Shown here: one piece after another, positions 1 through 10,727 of the stretch
Numbering within the stretch: position 1 is the first letter of the stretch
How the letters are laid out: every line of letters starts with the position of its first letter
DNA from: Isochrysis galbana
Taxonomy: Eukaryota; Haptophyta; Isochrysidales; Isochrysidaceae
Direction: 5' to 3'
Length of the DNA: 64,000 nucleotides
Assembly (NCBI GenBank): GCA_018136815.1
Contig: CM030936.1
Span: 578,831-642,830 of the forward strand
Translations under genes and position numbers: made by a program
The notes under the pieces: model-generated
Databases searched by the model: none
What the model was told of the DNA's origin: nothing
Seen by the model: only the letters and a program-made list of their open reading frames with translations

Positions 1-470
1 CAGTCCTAGCCGAGTTTGTCGTACTTGCAAATAGTAGTGCCTTGCTTATAGTGTCGTGTACCTGTCTATCGTTCTTATCAACACTGATTCCTCCGAGAAT
101 TCAATGCCGTCGTAGTGAGTGTATCCTGTAGAAGTCTGTTAAGATATATCTCCATGCTAGAGTGTAGAGTACGGTGAGCGATCGCGGTGTTTTCCCCCCG
201 GGGTGCATGAAAAGGTTATCTACGATTACCTTTTCCCTGCTTCTACCGCTTCGGGGAGTGTACCTTGCCAGTTTGTCGAGCGTCTCGAATATCTTGACTA
301 CCCTCGGGCATTCGCCTAAGTGGGTGGAAGATTCGTTAGACGCCTTGCACATGCGGCAAGTTTTGTCTCTGTCCGCGAACCTCCCACCCCAAGAGCACCT
401 CATGTGGGAGGGCAGCTCAGCTGCCCTTCCCATGGTGGAAACCTCTACCATTAGTGCACCCAACATGGGA
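1..470 (-). mobile_element. LINE ORF2 C-terminal fragment (zinc-finger end of reverse transcriptase)
   Basis: Read on the minus strand, the open frame from about 470 down to 101 contains a cysteine/histidine cluster of the zf-RVT type (CRMC, then a THLGECP segment) and the segment LAWRYILTDFYRIH, which recurs almost unchanged in the LINE copy at 28768-29178. It therefore encodes the extreme C-terminus of a LINE ORF2 and its 3' flank runs off the left edge. The sequence upstream of about 470 switches to the foldback repeat. No reverse transcriptase core is present, so this is a dead fragment. Family assignment rests on the shared motifs; exact boundaries are inferred. Confidence 0.7.
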
Positions 471-593
471 GGGCACTTCACAACCATCGATCTTTCATGG
501 AGAGCACCCCATGCCTCTGTTTCCCAACATGTTGACACACTTGTTTCCTTCACCCCACTCTTGTGGGCCACAAGTATCTACAGCTCAGTACCC

Positions 594-1263
594 TGCCTTG
601 GGCCCTCTTTCAACACTAGACTCCCTCTCCCACTCCCCCTTCACACCACAACCAACCCAAACAGCACGAACCCCCTCACCCTCTGTTTCAAGCACCAAAA
701 ATTTCAACTCAAACTCAAGACCCATGTTGATACACTTACACTTATCGTTTTCACCCCACTCTTGTGGGCCACAAGCACCTACAACTCAGTGCCCTTTGGG
801 CCCTCTTCCTCTTCCAATACCTGACTCCCTCTCCCACTCCCTCTTCCAACTACCAACAACCCAAGAAGCACAACCCCCCTCGCCCTCTTTTTCAAGCACC
901 AATAATTCGACTCAAGACAAGAGGGAGGACATGTCTTGAGGCGGCGTCGCTGCCCATGCCTAGCGCAAGGGTATAGCGCCCCCACTCAGGCATCTCCTTC
1001 CCCACAGCTCCTCTCTGAGGAGTTGCTCCTCTCCCTCCCATTAGGCCCCCTTGCCTGCGAGACCAGAACAGGATCCTGGCGTGGGGGGCTGTTTGAGTGT
1101 GGAGGGAGGGGCGCTACAGCTAGCGCAGGTAGCTAGTGAAGAGCTGGGTGGCATAAGGGGGAAGGGTGCTTGCGCTTGCCGCGGCAGGGAGTCCTGTCTT
1201 GAGTTAGCGCTAGTCCCGTTCCTTTGCCGCGCCGCGACCCATAAAAATTTGTTAAAAATTAAA
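594..1263 (+). repeat. Left arm of a ~0.68-kb foldback inverted repeat
   Basis: This arm is the reverse complement of about 2550-3232; 1240 pairs with 2573 and 1263 with 2550. The outer half of the arm is itself a tandem duplication: a ~200-bp unit beginning CACCCCACTCTTGTGGGCCA starts near 557 and again near 752. The copies differ at scattered bases and small indels, so the structure is not a recent perfect hairpin. No terminal target duplication was found. Confidence 0.85.
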
Positions 1264-1466
1264 TTGAATTACTCTACTCTAGAAGAGTAAAGTAGTGCTA
1301 CTATCTACTAACTATGATAGAGCTAGATAAGAGAATGAGGAGGAGGAGAGAAGAGGAGGAAGACGAGGAGGACCACTTGCTGCCGCCCCCTCCGTCGTGG
1401 GGCCTCGCCGCTGCCCTCTGCTGCGCGCGGCTGCTCGCGGCTCCTCCGCTCGCGGCCAAGAGGCCT

Positions 1467-1874
1467 CGGTGAAGACCTTGTTTGACGAGGACGAGCGAGC
1501 GCATCTCGACTTGATGTGGACGGAGCAGGTATTCGGCCTGCCGCCCCGGCGGGTCGCCAACCTGATGGCGGGCTGCTTTGGGGTCGGCGCGCTCATTGAG
1601 CTCTTCATGATCAAGGTGTGGGTGCGGGATACGAATTGTACGCGCCGTCACGAGCTGTCTCGGTTTACACCCTGGCCGCCCGTCTCTTGAGTTACTCTTG
1701 TGACGCATCCTCATGCCCCCCGCCGCAGTCTACGAAGTCGTTGTCCGCAAGGAGGCCGAGCGCAGAGCTCTGCAGAAAGTTGAGCCAGAGTCCGCTGAGC
1801 CCAGCTTTGGAGATATCTTGAAACGAAAGTGGGAGGAGAAGCAACGGGAATTGGAACAGCAGGCGCGGAGATAA
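1467..1874 (+). CDS. Small one-membrane-segment protein enclosed by a foldback (start and junction unresolved)
   Basis: Two coding-looking blocks lie between the inverted-repeat arms. Block 1 (about 1467-1615) reads VKTLFDEDERAHLDLMW followed by a hydrophobic segment (VANLMAGCFGVGALIELFMI). It ends at AAG|GTGTGG, a good donor. Block 2 (about 1727-1874) reads VYEVVVRKEAERRALQ and a charged helix to a TAA stop, just after a CCGCAG acceptor. The topology suggests a small single-pass membrane protein with a charged C-terminal helix. The obvious splice (1615 to 1729) shifts block 2 out of its good frame by one base, so either another splice site is used or the gene is decayed. The N-terminus is not resolved. 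I do not recognise the family. Confidence 0.45.
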
Positions 1875-2549
1875 GGGGACGAAATCATCCTTACCCAGCC
1901 CCCCCCCCCAGCCAGAGGATTTGTTGGGCTGGACATGTTAGTATATTGTTGCAGAGCAACTTTCTGCCACGCTCAACCTTGGATAGGCAAGTGGAGTTGA
2001 GGGTGTGATGTGTGATGTGGATTCTATGTATAGAGTGAGGATCACACCTGTTGCGGTTGGGGGGAGGGATGTATTGAATTCGCGCTATTTCTAGCGCGCC
2101 CCATCCCTCATCCCTCCCTCAGTTTTGCGGCTCCAGATTCCCTCTCTCATGGAATTCAATGCTGGGTACCCAAGGCCGCCATCATTTCCTTCTCGCCCGT
2201 CTTCATTTCACTCCTCGTGTTTATCGGCAGTTCTCTCCTCTCCATTTACTAATCTAAATGAATCCTGTACTTTTGTTCTTTGTGTCCCGTTCGTACTCTG
2301 TTCTTTGTTTTGATTTTTTTTTCTGTTTTGCGTTTTGCTACTCCTGCTCCATGTCTGCCACCGTGGCCGCGGGCCACCGCCGAAACGCCGTCGAGAGCAA
2401 CGCTTACGTGCACATCGCAGCCAGCGAAGCCATCGAGGACGTGACGACGTGACCGACCGACTGACCGCGGCCCTCACTATCACGGTGCCCCCGGAGAACA
2501 TGGTGGCTTATGTTTATGTAGATGTAGTTGTAGTTAGTAGTATTTAGTA

Positions 2550-3232
2550 TTTAATTTTCAACAAATTTTTATGGGTCGCGGCGCGGCAAAGGAACGGGAC
2601 TAGCGCACACTCAAGACAGGACTCCCTGCCGCGGCAAGCGCAAGCACCCTTCCCCCTTATGCCACCCAGCTCTTCACTAGCTTTCTACCTGCGCGCTAGC
2701 TGGAGCGCCCCTCCCTCCACACTCAGACAACCCCCTACGCCAGGATCCTGTGCTGGTCTCGCAGGCAAGGGGGCCTAATGGGAAGGAGAGGAGCAACTCC
2801 TCAGAGAGGAGCTGTGGGGAAGGAGATGTCTGAGTGGGGGCGCTATAGCCTTGCGCTAGGCATGGGTATCGACGCCGCCTCAAGACATGTCCTCCCTCTC
2901 CCTCTTGTCTTGAGTCGAAATTTTTGGTGCTTAAAACAGATGGCGAGGGGGTTTGTGCTTCTTGGGTTGGTTGTAGTTGGAAGAGGGAGTGGGAGAGGGA
3001 GTGAAATGTTGGAAGAGGGCCCAAGGCAGGGCACTGAGTTGTAGGTAATTGTGGCCCACAAGAGGCTCAAGAGGTGGGGTGAAAACGTGAAGTGTTATCA
3101 ACATGGGTCTTGAGTTGAAATTTTGGTGCTTTAAATAGAGGGCGAGGGGGTTCGTGCTGTTTGGGTTGGTTCTAGAGGGAAGGGAGAGTGGGAGAGGGAG
3201 TCAAGTGTTGAAGGAGGGCCCAAGGCAGCAAG
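2550..3232 (-). repeat. Right arm of the foldback inverted repeat
   Basis: Reverse complement of 594-1263, including the same ~200-bp internal duplication (units ending near 3068 and 3232). The interior between the arms (1264-2549) holds the small gene plus about 670 bp with no convincing coding sequence; a 33-codon frame starting at 2351 is the only other open stretch there and I would not call it a gene. Confidence 0.85.
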
Positions 3233-3236
3233 GCAG

Positions 3237-3512
3237 GCTCCGGGCCTCCTTCGGAGACGTCGAACGCCCAATGGGCTCCACGGCTGCCTGATTTCGACGA
3301 GATTTCGGCGCGCGGCCCGCCCGATTGGCGTGACTGTGCGGGTGGCCCCTGTGTATTTGGTGTCTGGCGGGGTCACCCATGTGGATGGATCGTCGAAAAC
3401 GGGCGCGCAGCGCGCCCGGCATCAGTTCGAAGTTGGGCTCTCCGGGCCTCCCTCGGAGACGTGCGGACGTCCAATGGGCTCCACGGCCGCCTGATTTCGA
3501 CGAGATTTCGGC
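3237..3512 (+). repeat. Direct repeat pair, ~75 bp, spaced ~202 bp
   Basis: A ~75-bp segment at 3237-3311 (around CCAATGGGCTCCACGGC and TTTCGACGAGATTTCGGCGC) recurs at 3439-3512. The following ~50 bp at 3311-3362 (GGCCCGCCCGATTGGCGTGA onward) recurs at 4357-4410. This looks like debris of overlapping retroelement insertions. Confidence 0.7.
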
Positions 3513-3579
3513 GCTGTCGCATCCGCGATCGACCCTTTTGTTTTAGAAGTTGTTTTGCGTTCCCTCCTCGCAGGCTAGC

Positions 3580-4385
3580 CACGAGTCACCGTCGCAGTGT
3601 CCTACATTCGTCCATTCGCCCTTGTTGCCCTCGCCTCCTTTATCGCCTCCTTTGTCGCCTGCTTGCCCCTCACCTGGCTCACCTCCTTGCGCGCTCCTCG
3701 CGTTTTAGGCTAAGTCGCGCGATTAGGTATCGCCGGTGCAAGGAACCGCCCCCATGTGTGACCCTGATTCCCCCTCAGGTGTTGGCCGTTGGATTATATC
3801 GTGGCGCTATTTTACTTCGGTCTTCATCGAATCACTTAAGGGTTTTCGAAAGATTCCCTCCTTATTCCTGTGCGTAACTGTCGCCCCGTCGGATCGTCCG
3901 TCGCCCCGTCGCTCTCTTGTCGGCATTCTCTTCCTTGTTCGATCTGCCAGCGGGTTCCTGTGCGTTCCGTGATAGGGATACGTTAGTGTGGAGAGTGTTG
4001 GCGTGAGTGTAGGTCATCTCGTCGGTCCATCGGCCCCTAGCCGTCTGTCGTCTGTCGTTCTTCGTTCGTCGCTCTCGTCCTCGTTCTCGTTCCCGTTCTC
4101 GTCCCTCGTTCTCAACACTACCTCAATACCAAACCTCTCCAATCCCTCAGCCCCAGCCTATCCATCCCGATCCGCCCAGCCATGTCCGCTCCGTCGTCGC
4201 GCTCGCCCTCGCCCAAGCCCGTCCTCCCGCCTTTCTCTGCTGAGGAGGTGGTCCAGCCCGTCATTGGCCACTCCCCGACTTCCGCCGCGCCTCTTGCCGC
4301 TTCCCTTCCGTTCCCTCCGTTCCCATCCGAGGCAGTGGTAACCTCGGATCCGTCAGGCGCGCGGCCCGCCCGATTGGCGTGACTG
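3580..4385 (+). mobile_element. Possible LINE 5' region with start of an ORF1-like protein
   Basis: A long leader rich in CTCGTTCTCGT motifs is followed by an ATG at 4182 opening a Pro/Ser-rich N-terminus (MSAPSSRSPSPKPVLPP). This is similar in composition to the ORF1 N-terminus of the LINE at 27073-28725. The frame is cut after about 58 codons, where the repeat copy shared with 3311-3362 begins. Assignment to a LINE is inference from composition and from the LINE 3' end that follows at 4575. Confidence 0.35.
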
Positions 4386-4574
4386 TGCGGGTGGCCCCTG
4401 TGTATTTGGTGCCCACCCATTAGTTGCCCATTAATGGGCAGGTTAGAGTTTTCTGGATGGCTCAAAGTCAGCACATTAACAGGTTGGGTTTTGGCCTGGG
4501 TGTTAACTGCCAAGACGGTGCCCATTACTGGGTGTTAATGCCATTAACTTGTTAATGGGCTTAACCCTGCCCTA

Positions 4575-5412
4575 GCCTTGTCCTGCATAGGAGAATAGCC
4601 ACGGCGAACCGGTTCGCTGACGATCCGACATGCCGCTTTTGCGGTATAGCCCCCGAAAGCTCCACCCACATAGCCGCGTGCATCGCGACGGAGCCCATTT
4701 TCGAATTCATAGAAGGGCTTCTGGGGATAACTCTTAGGCCGGGAGGACAAACGGCAACCAGGAACACAGTGCTCTGGAGGAGACGGTACTGGTGAAGGGA
4801 GGAGCGGGATGGTGGTACGGGGAGGCGCTTTTCGTCTTGTCTCTTTGTGGGGGCTACCCTAGTGAGAGGCCTTGCCGCGCCAAACACACACGGCCTGGCG
4901 CGCACCCGGAAGGCGGCCCGGGGAAGAAAACCGAAACTCAAGAACCCGCCAGAACTCAGCGCCCCGACCTTTATAGATAGAAGACAAAAAAGGCAAATTA
5001 AAATTAAAAATGAGTGCCTGCCTTGGCTTAGTGGCGGAAGCACTCGGCCTTGCCGAGAAGCTCGACTGAGAGATGAGCACACTTCCACCTCCGAAAACGA
5101 GTAAAACCCGCCGCGAAAGCACCACAATGGTACTACGAGTGACAACCCACACATCGAGAAACAACATCCGCGCCTCGACACAAGAGAAACAGGCCACCTA
5201 GAGGCACAGGAGGAAGACGGGGAATCTCCACTAGGGGCCGGTGCAACGTACCCGCCCAACCTAACCCCCCCCGCAACCTGGGCCCCAAGTAGTGCACGAG
5301 GGGAGATGCCGCAAGGCGGGAAGTGAGGGAGAGGAAGGAAGGGGAGTGGGCGTGGCTACGGTAGCTGAACCCATGCATGGCCGCGCGCGAGGCGAGAATA
5401 TTAAAAGGTTTT
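4575..5412 (+). mobile_element. LINE 3' end (ORF2 C-terminus, 3'UTR, T-tail)
   Basis: The plus strand at about 4612-4790 encodes a zf-RVT finger (TCRFCGIAPESSTHIAAC) like that at the left edge of the window. Around 4930-5100 a further segment (PKLKNPPELSAPTFI) matches the LINE copies at 44800 and 28990. The 3' UTR ends GCGAGAATATTAAAAGG followed by ten Ts at 5403-5412. The last ~170 bp closely parallel the copy at 44800-45330. The frame is interrupted, so this is a defective 5'-truncated copy. Confidence 0.75.
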
Positions 5413-5796
5413 TTTTTTCAATAGTAGCAGCATAGCGGGCACCTTCAAGAATGTTTTTTTTTCGCCCACCGAAAACTCGGTATGTCTCGCGCCTGCGCCT
5501 GATTACAGGATAAGGATAAGAGGACAAGGATAAGTCGAGACAGAGTACAGAGTCGGCGAGAGTCGGCCGCTAGCCCGGGAGGCATACATAGGAGGAAGGG
5601 GAGAACGGATCACCGGGGGGGGGGCGCGGGCCACCGGACCATATTTAAGCCCTTCACCCCTATCCCCCTAGTAGTATACGGGGGGAGCCGCCTGATGGCG
5701 GGGGGAGAAGGGCCGGGGGAGTGGGGGTGCGCCGTAGAAAGTATGCAACGTACTACGTGTAGCGAGTCGTGTAGCGTAGGTAGTGGTTCCATTCGC

Positions 5797-5828
5797 CGCG
5801 AGTGCGCTAAGAATATTAAAAGGTTTTT
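5797..5828 (+). repeat. Orphan LINE-type terminus with T-run
   Basis: The sequence CGCCGCGAGTGCGCTAAGAA then TATTAAAAGG and seven Ts is the same terminus as the LINE ends at 5412 and 32588, and its first 25 bases match 55660-55690, just after a Ty3-like integrase remnant. No coding sequence was seen between 5413 and 6178 apart from this. Confidence 0.6.
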
Positions 5829-6178
5829 TTGTTGATATCCTGTTGCATTATTATGGTAGTATGTATCTTCGCTGTATCTTGTATGATTGCATTACCATTA
5901 CATTAACATTTACTACTACAACTATAATCTATAATTATTATTCCCTTGCCCCATTGCCAGTTTACGTCTAGTCACACGCCACCACGTGTTGCATGAGCAG
6001 CACTCGCCCCTGCCCATCCTCCGCCTAAAAGCAGGAAAGCATACCATTCATGGCCGCTGAAACCCTCTGCGGTAACCACGGCGAGACACAATCAGGTGTA
6101 ATCTGCCCTTACTCTGTTGATTAGCGTGGGCCCCAAATGATGTGTGTATTCACGGCTTGCGGTGATTTCAAGCATTCA

Positions 6179-8630
6179 TTACCTCGATGGGATGGAGGCC
6201 AGAGCAGTGGACGTAGTTCCTGGCTTATAGGAGCCCAGAATTTTGAGGTAGGATGCGATCGAAGCTAGTTGGGAAAGAGCGGCAGCGACTGCAGTCTCGC
6301 GCGCATGCCCTGCGAGCTCAACGAAGAAGCAGACCTGAACAAGCAAAGATGTTTGACGTGGTCAGGAGGCATTAGTCGCTGACGCCCTCTCGGTGCTTCG
6401 CTGACTTACTAGGCGGTTCGGCGGAGTGTTGCACGCTCTCAGAATATGAGGCCTTGCACGCAGCAGATTGGCAAGCGCGGTGACGCTGCCTAAAGCGAAA
6501 TATCTTGGCAAGAGGGTGCCACATATGGCCGAGCTAGCCGCCCCGCCAGATTTAGAGCGACGCGTGATAGCCGCACCTCTCCCGCGATGGCGTCGGTGCT
6601 GGACTGTATGTACGTCACGTTGACGCCCTGCTGGGTGAAGGTGGCGAGCGCAGCGGCGAGATTTCCTGGTTTATCGGTGAGCCGAAACAGAAGCATGGTC
6701 TTGTCGGAGCCGCATGCAGGGGGCAGCTCTGTGCGCTTGCAGAGCACGATACAGCGTGTGTGCGAAGCCGCCTGTGCACAAGCCAGGGAGGAAGTCGATG
6801 AGGTTGCTCATCAAACCACCGTTAAATCAAGCCCGGTTCTGAGCGACCGGCACAAGTGAGGCTAATGTGGACCTGGAAAGAAGGGTACACACAAAGGCAA
6901 GCAAACGCCCCACGCGAGACGGGGATGGAGTGCGTTGTCAACGGGCCTTGTGGGGCCACGACGCAGCGGATAGGCGCACCGGCGTGTCGACCGGGTGGAC
7001 ATCCACAAAGTGCGTGAAGGACGGATCAATGGGAGTCGCTGAGTCGACGAGCCACGCCGTCTCGTCCGTCACGGCCGACTCGCTTGCCACACCAGCTTCC
7101 CCTGCCTTGCTACCATTGACTCGAGATTTCCACCCGGCCCACGCAACATCAGTGTCTTCCTTCTCGACCAGCTCGCACGAGGGAACAACGTGCTGACGCA
7201 CCCAGCTCCCGCAGGAGCGGATCGCTGCAGCGCCACCGCAGACACGCCGAACATCACGCAGCGGAACGAAGGAAACCAGACGGTACGAAGCCGTGTGGAC
7301 GAGCTCTCCCACGACCTACAGCCGTGCAACAGTAGAAGGTGACTTCGCTGCGAGGCTTCGCCCGCCCGACATCGCCGAGGCAGTTGAGGCCCCGCCGTGC
7401 CTTTGCTTGTCAGTTGCGCGCTCACCTTCAGAGGATAGTCGCCAAGTAGGGCTCTGGTGGCCGGCAAGATACCCGAGTCGGCTTTCTCGAGGACGACGAG
7501 GCCAAGAAACGCACGGTTCGACATGAGCGCCTCGAACACGCCGAGGCTAGATTCGCATGGCAACAAGCCTGACGCCTGGGACGCGGAGGACACGAGTAAG
7601 CCGTTCATATCGTCGAACATACGCAACCAGTGGCAGCGGTCAATGCCGGGGAGATGGCACGCAGTGCAGCCGCTGTGGTAGCACATGGTCTCGGGCATGG
7701 CGCGTGCCATGTGGTCAAAGTGCTGCACCGCAAGATGATAGCAACTTCCGTCGGCGGCGCCTTGGTAGGCCACCCGGGTGTTCCCAAGGCGCTGCATTAG
7801 ATAGGCGACTTCGGCCTCCTTGGTTAGCGGGATGATGAAGTCGTGGTACAGCTTGACGATATGCTCGGGATCGAGCTTGAGCGACGACGCATCCGGCTGT
7901 GCGGCCGGCATGTCCGCATCTTGGACGTCTTGGCCAAAGGTTTGGGCTTTCCGCCTTACGCGGCGGATCACCTTCTCCTCCACCGCCATGTTGGTGAGTA
8001 GGGCCATGATGCCTGTCTCGTCGCCGGCTTCTATGAGCCTAGTGTACCTACGCATGCGACCAAGGACAGCTGGGAGCACCCACCAGCACGCAGCGCGTCG
8101 CGGGTGTGCACTTCTCACTCTTCTGGCTGCGATCTGAACTTGGACTCGGCGACGAATAGGCCGTAGTGAACGCGCTTTGAGATGGCCTGTAATACGTTCA
8201 CGTCAGCCACCACCGATGAGCCGTGCTGCTCGTCATCTCCCGGCGCACAGATGGCAGGGACTACCTTGGAGAGGTAGACCTGCAGGATCTGTGCGTTCAG
8301 GTTGACATTGCACGGGTGTAGAAGTGCGGGGAACTCGATGAGCGGGAGTGCGGGCGCGGGGAGGCGCTGCGGGAAGAAGGCATGCTCGTCCGGCGCAGTG
8401 TACCGCCGCACGCGAGCGTGGCTCCTCTCAGTCTCCAGCAGCATCGACTCGAGGAACGACTCTGACGGGCCGGCCACTCCCGCAAATTGTGGAGCACCTC
8501 GTGTGTAGCAGAGGGTGTTGGCGCGGAATTGGGCGCGCTCGATCAACGCGAAGATAATCGTGTCTTCCTGACGGATCAGTGCGTCGCGGATCGACTGGAG
8601 GGAGAGCTTCTGCGGCAGCTCGCTCGACAT
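6179..8630 (-). CDS. Fused chorismate mutase - prephenate (or arogenate) dehydratase, 5 exons
   Basis: It is predicted to convert chorismate to prephenate and then to phenylpyruvate (or arogenate to phenylalanine). Exons 8630-8119, 8047-7426, 7315-6980, 6771-6577 and 6334-6179 all join in frame with GT-AG introns of 71, 110, 208 and 242 nt, giving 606 aa. Residues ~1-260 are a eukaryotic-type AroQ chorismate mutase: IRDALIRQEDTIIFALIERA near the start, RVHYGLFVAESKF, then PLTKEAEVAYLMQR; the family's catalytic Arg, Lys, Glu and Thr positions are kept. Without a break follows a dehydratase domain (RVAYQG, GLLPCESSLG where bacterial enzymes have PIENS, then HTRCIVL at the TRF motif). The last two exons form an ACT domain (DKPGNLAAAL, GVNVTYIQSS, FFVELAGHA, LKILGSY). 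No transit peptide is evident from the ATG chosen. The altered TRF and PIENS motifs leave dehydratase activity open. Confidence 0.9.
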
Positions 8631-8729
8631 CGGAGCGCGGAGGGGGGGAAGGAAAGGGGGGGGGAGGAGACAGCGATGTTCCAGCGCTCGCACACAGCCG
8701 AATCTTTGTGTGAATGAAGCTCCCGTTTC

Positions 8730-9060
8730 AGCGTGCGGGCCCCCCCTCTCCCTCTCGCTCGCTCGCTCTCCCTTTGCCTCTCTCTCCTGGTCTCTCTTGT
8801 TCTCTATCTCTTCTCCCGTCTTTTCCCCTCTCCCTCTCGCTCCCTCTCTGCCTCCCCCCTTTCCCCCCGCTCTCTCTCTCCCTCTCTCTCTCTCTCCCTC
8901 TCTCTCTCCCTCTCCCTCTCTCTCTCCCTCTCCCTCCCTCTCTCTCTCCCTCTCCCTCTCTCTCCGTCTCCCTCCCCCCCCCCCCCCCCCCCCCCCACTC
9001 TCTCCCCCTCTCTCTTCTCTCTCTCTCTCCCCCTCTCTCCCACCCCCTCCCTCCGATCTC
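8730..9060 (+). repeat. CT-rich low-complexity tract
   Basis: About 330 bp of CTCTCTCC repeats with a run of ~22 C near 8976. It lies upstream of the minus-strand gene at 8630; long open frames across it on both strands are composition artefacts. Confidence 0.9.
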
Positions 9061-9284
9061 GCCACCACAAGCCGAACGAGGCCCCCGACCTCCGCTCCCA
9101 GGCGTGTCCACGCGGAAAATACGGGAGGGGGGGGGGCGCACTCGGCAGCCACAGATTCGAAGGAAAGATGTCCATCGAATTCGTCGAGTCCCATTCGATG
9201 CTGTGCACCACGCTTGAGCGTCGACGAGCGCGCGGTTGTCAGGGAGCTGGCGGTGAGCGGTGACCTCTCGGCGGGGGTACCACG

Positions 9285-9465
9285 ATAGAACTCATAGCGT
9301 CGTAGGATATCTGGTTAGCTAGCATCCCTAGCCACATAAATACACCGGACGAGCCATGCGCCAACCGCGCACACCCCCATCGCGCTCCGTTGCCGTCGAA
9401 GAGCTCCGGTCCCGCAGCACTAAGGTTAAACTCAATCAACAATAAAAATCTGACGCACAGTCTGG
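9285..9465 (+). repeat. Interspersed ~190-bp repeat, copy 1
   Basis: Matches 52664-52848 (same orientation) and 60905-61105 (inverted). Shared blocks are GCTAGCATCCCTAGCCACA, CGGACGAGCCATGC, AACCGCGCACACCCCC, a GCAGCACTAAGGTTA block and an ATAAAA..CTGAC end. No terminal inverted repeat or pol III box was recognised. All three copies sit within ~0.7 kb upstream of a gene start. Confidence 0.75.
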
Positions 9466-9848
9466 CTTGGCTCAAGCCAGCCAGTCACATGACTAGCGAG
9501 TGACAACTGAAATGCGAAGAAATACGGACGCCATCTTTTGAAAAGAGCAGAGGAATATTTTGGGGGGAAGAGAGAGTAGAGAGTAGAGTAGGAGTACTTT
9601 TCTACGCGCCGTGTGTGTGACGGGGAGAGCTTCTGAAGGGAGGGGTGGGGGGGCGGGGGCGGGGGCGGAAGGCACCGGGGGTGGATAGGTGGGGTTCGAA
9701 AGAAGGGGAGATACACTTTAGATAGAGGGGTAAAAACGGGAGAGAAGAGAGAAGGGCAGAGAGAGCGAGGAGGAGGAGAGAGAAGGAGCTCTCAGGGGAG
9801 AGAGTAGACGAGAGAGTGGGCAACGGCCGCGGCGCACGCGGCGCCTCT

Positions 9849-10727
9849 ATGGCGGAGGCCGAGTGGTACTATATCGACGCGGAGCAGAACTACGTAGGAC
9901 CGATCGACACGGGCGGGCTGCACGAGCTGATTGCGGGTCAGTTCGTCCTGCCTGACACCTACGTGTGGGCGCAGCACCTCGAGGGGTGGGAGCAAGTGGC
10001 AGCAGTGGCCGAGCTCGCAGTGGGCGCCCCTCGGCCAAAGGCTGCAGACTCCTCTGCGGCGCTCAGCTCGTCGCCTCGCGTGTCGCCGCGCTCGAACTTG
10101 CCGCCGCCGCCGAGCACTGGAACCTCGCCGCCCGCGCCACCCGCGCAGAGCCCGCGCTCCGATGGCACCCCAGCAAAGCTCATCTCACGCGCCTCGAGGC
10201 TCTCCTCCTCAGCCATTGGCTCGGGGTCATCGAAGCCGACGGAGACGCCGTCGGCCGATGCGGTCGACAGCGTGCCGCGGCCGGGACGGCCGCGGATTGA
10301 CGGGGCACCCGACGGCGACGACCCGTGGGACGATGCGCTCGGCTTGCGCATCCTGGACGCGAACCGGAGAGTGCGGGCCATCATTAGCGCTGACGGTGAG
10401 GTCAAGGACTACGAGGGCACAACCCTCGCCTTCATCGAGCCAAATGGCGAGGTGGGCAGCCCGCAGATGGAATTTCTAGGCACAATGCATCAGGCCTCGG
10501 GGCAAGTGATCGATCGCTCGGATGACGTGATCGGCGAGGTTGACCAGGGACGTGGCTACGTCAAGAACTCGCAGGGGAGTGTCATTGCGGAGGTGACACG
10601 CGAGGGCATCGTCTCAGGCAACGGGCAGCGCACGGCGGGTTACCTCCAGGGGTTCACTTATGACAACATGTACCAAATCGCCGCGTACGTGCTGCTCGTC
10701 GACTCCGACTTTGTGGCCGGCTACTGA
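9849..10727 (+). CDS. GYF-domain (GYF_2) protein with C-terminal beta-repeat domain
   Basis: Single-exon protein of 292 aa starting at the ATG of MAEAEWYYIDAEQNYVGPI. Residues ~4-55 match the GYF_2 pattern (WYY..., GPI.TGGLHELI, Y VWAQHLEGWEQVAAV), a small domain known to bind proline-rich partners or membrane-protein tails. A Ser/Pro-rich linker (~60-165) follows. The C-terminal ~125 residues contain G-x-V/I-x-D/S-G repeats (ILDANRRVRAIISADGEV, GQVIDRSDDVIGEVDQGRGY) typical of a beta-repeat fold, ending VDSDFVAGY. An upstream in-frame GTG at 9816 is not needed. No membrane segment is seen. Unlike most genes here its 5' flank is purine-rich rather than pyrimidine-rich on the coding strand. 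Partner and pathway are unknown. Confidence 0.75.
   Translation: MAEAEWYYIDAEQNYVGPIDTGGLHELIAGQFVLPDTYVWAQHLEGWEQVAAVAELAVGAPRPKAADSSAALSSSPRVSPRSNLPPPPSTGTSPPAPPAQSPRSDGTPAKLISRASRLSSSAIGSGSSKPTETPSADAVDSVPRPGRPRIDGAPDGDDPWDDALGLRILDANRRVRAIISADGEVKDYEGTTLAFIEPNGEVGSPQMEFLGTMHQASGQVIDRSDDVIGEVDQGRGYVKNSQGSVIAEVTREGIVSGNGQRTAGYLQGFTYDNMYQIAAYVLLVDSDFVAGY

Noticed and set aside
6585-6860. Plus-strand open frame over the ACT-domain exon
   Set aside because: Antisense shadow of the dehydratase gene.
8730-9200. Several 130-360-residue open frames on both strands
   Set aside because: They are translations of CT/GA repeats (Leu-Ser or Glu-Arg runs) and not proteins.
9285-9465. tRNA-derived SINE interpretation of the ~190-bp repeat
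   Set aside because: No convincing A and B boxes could be placed in either orientation.
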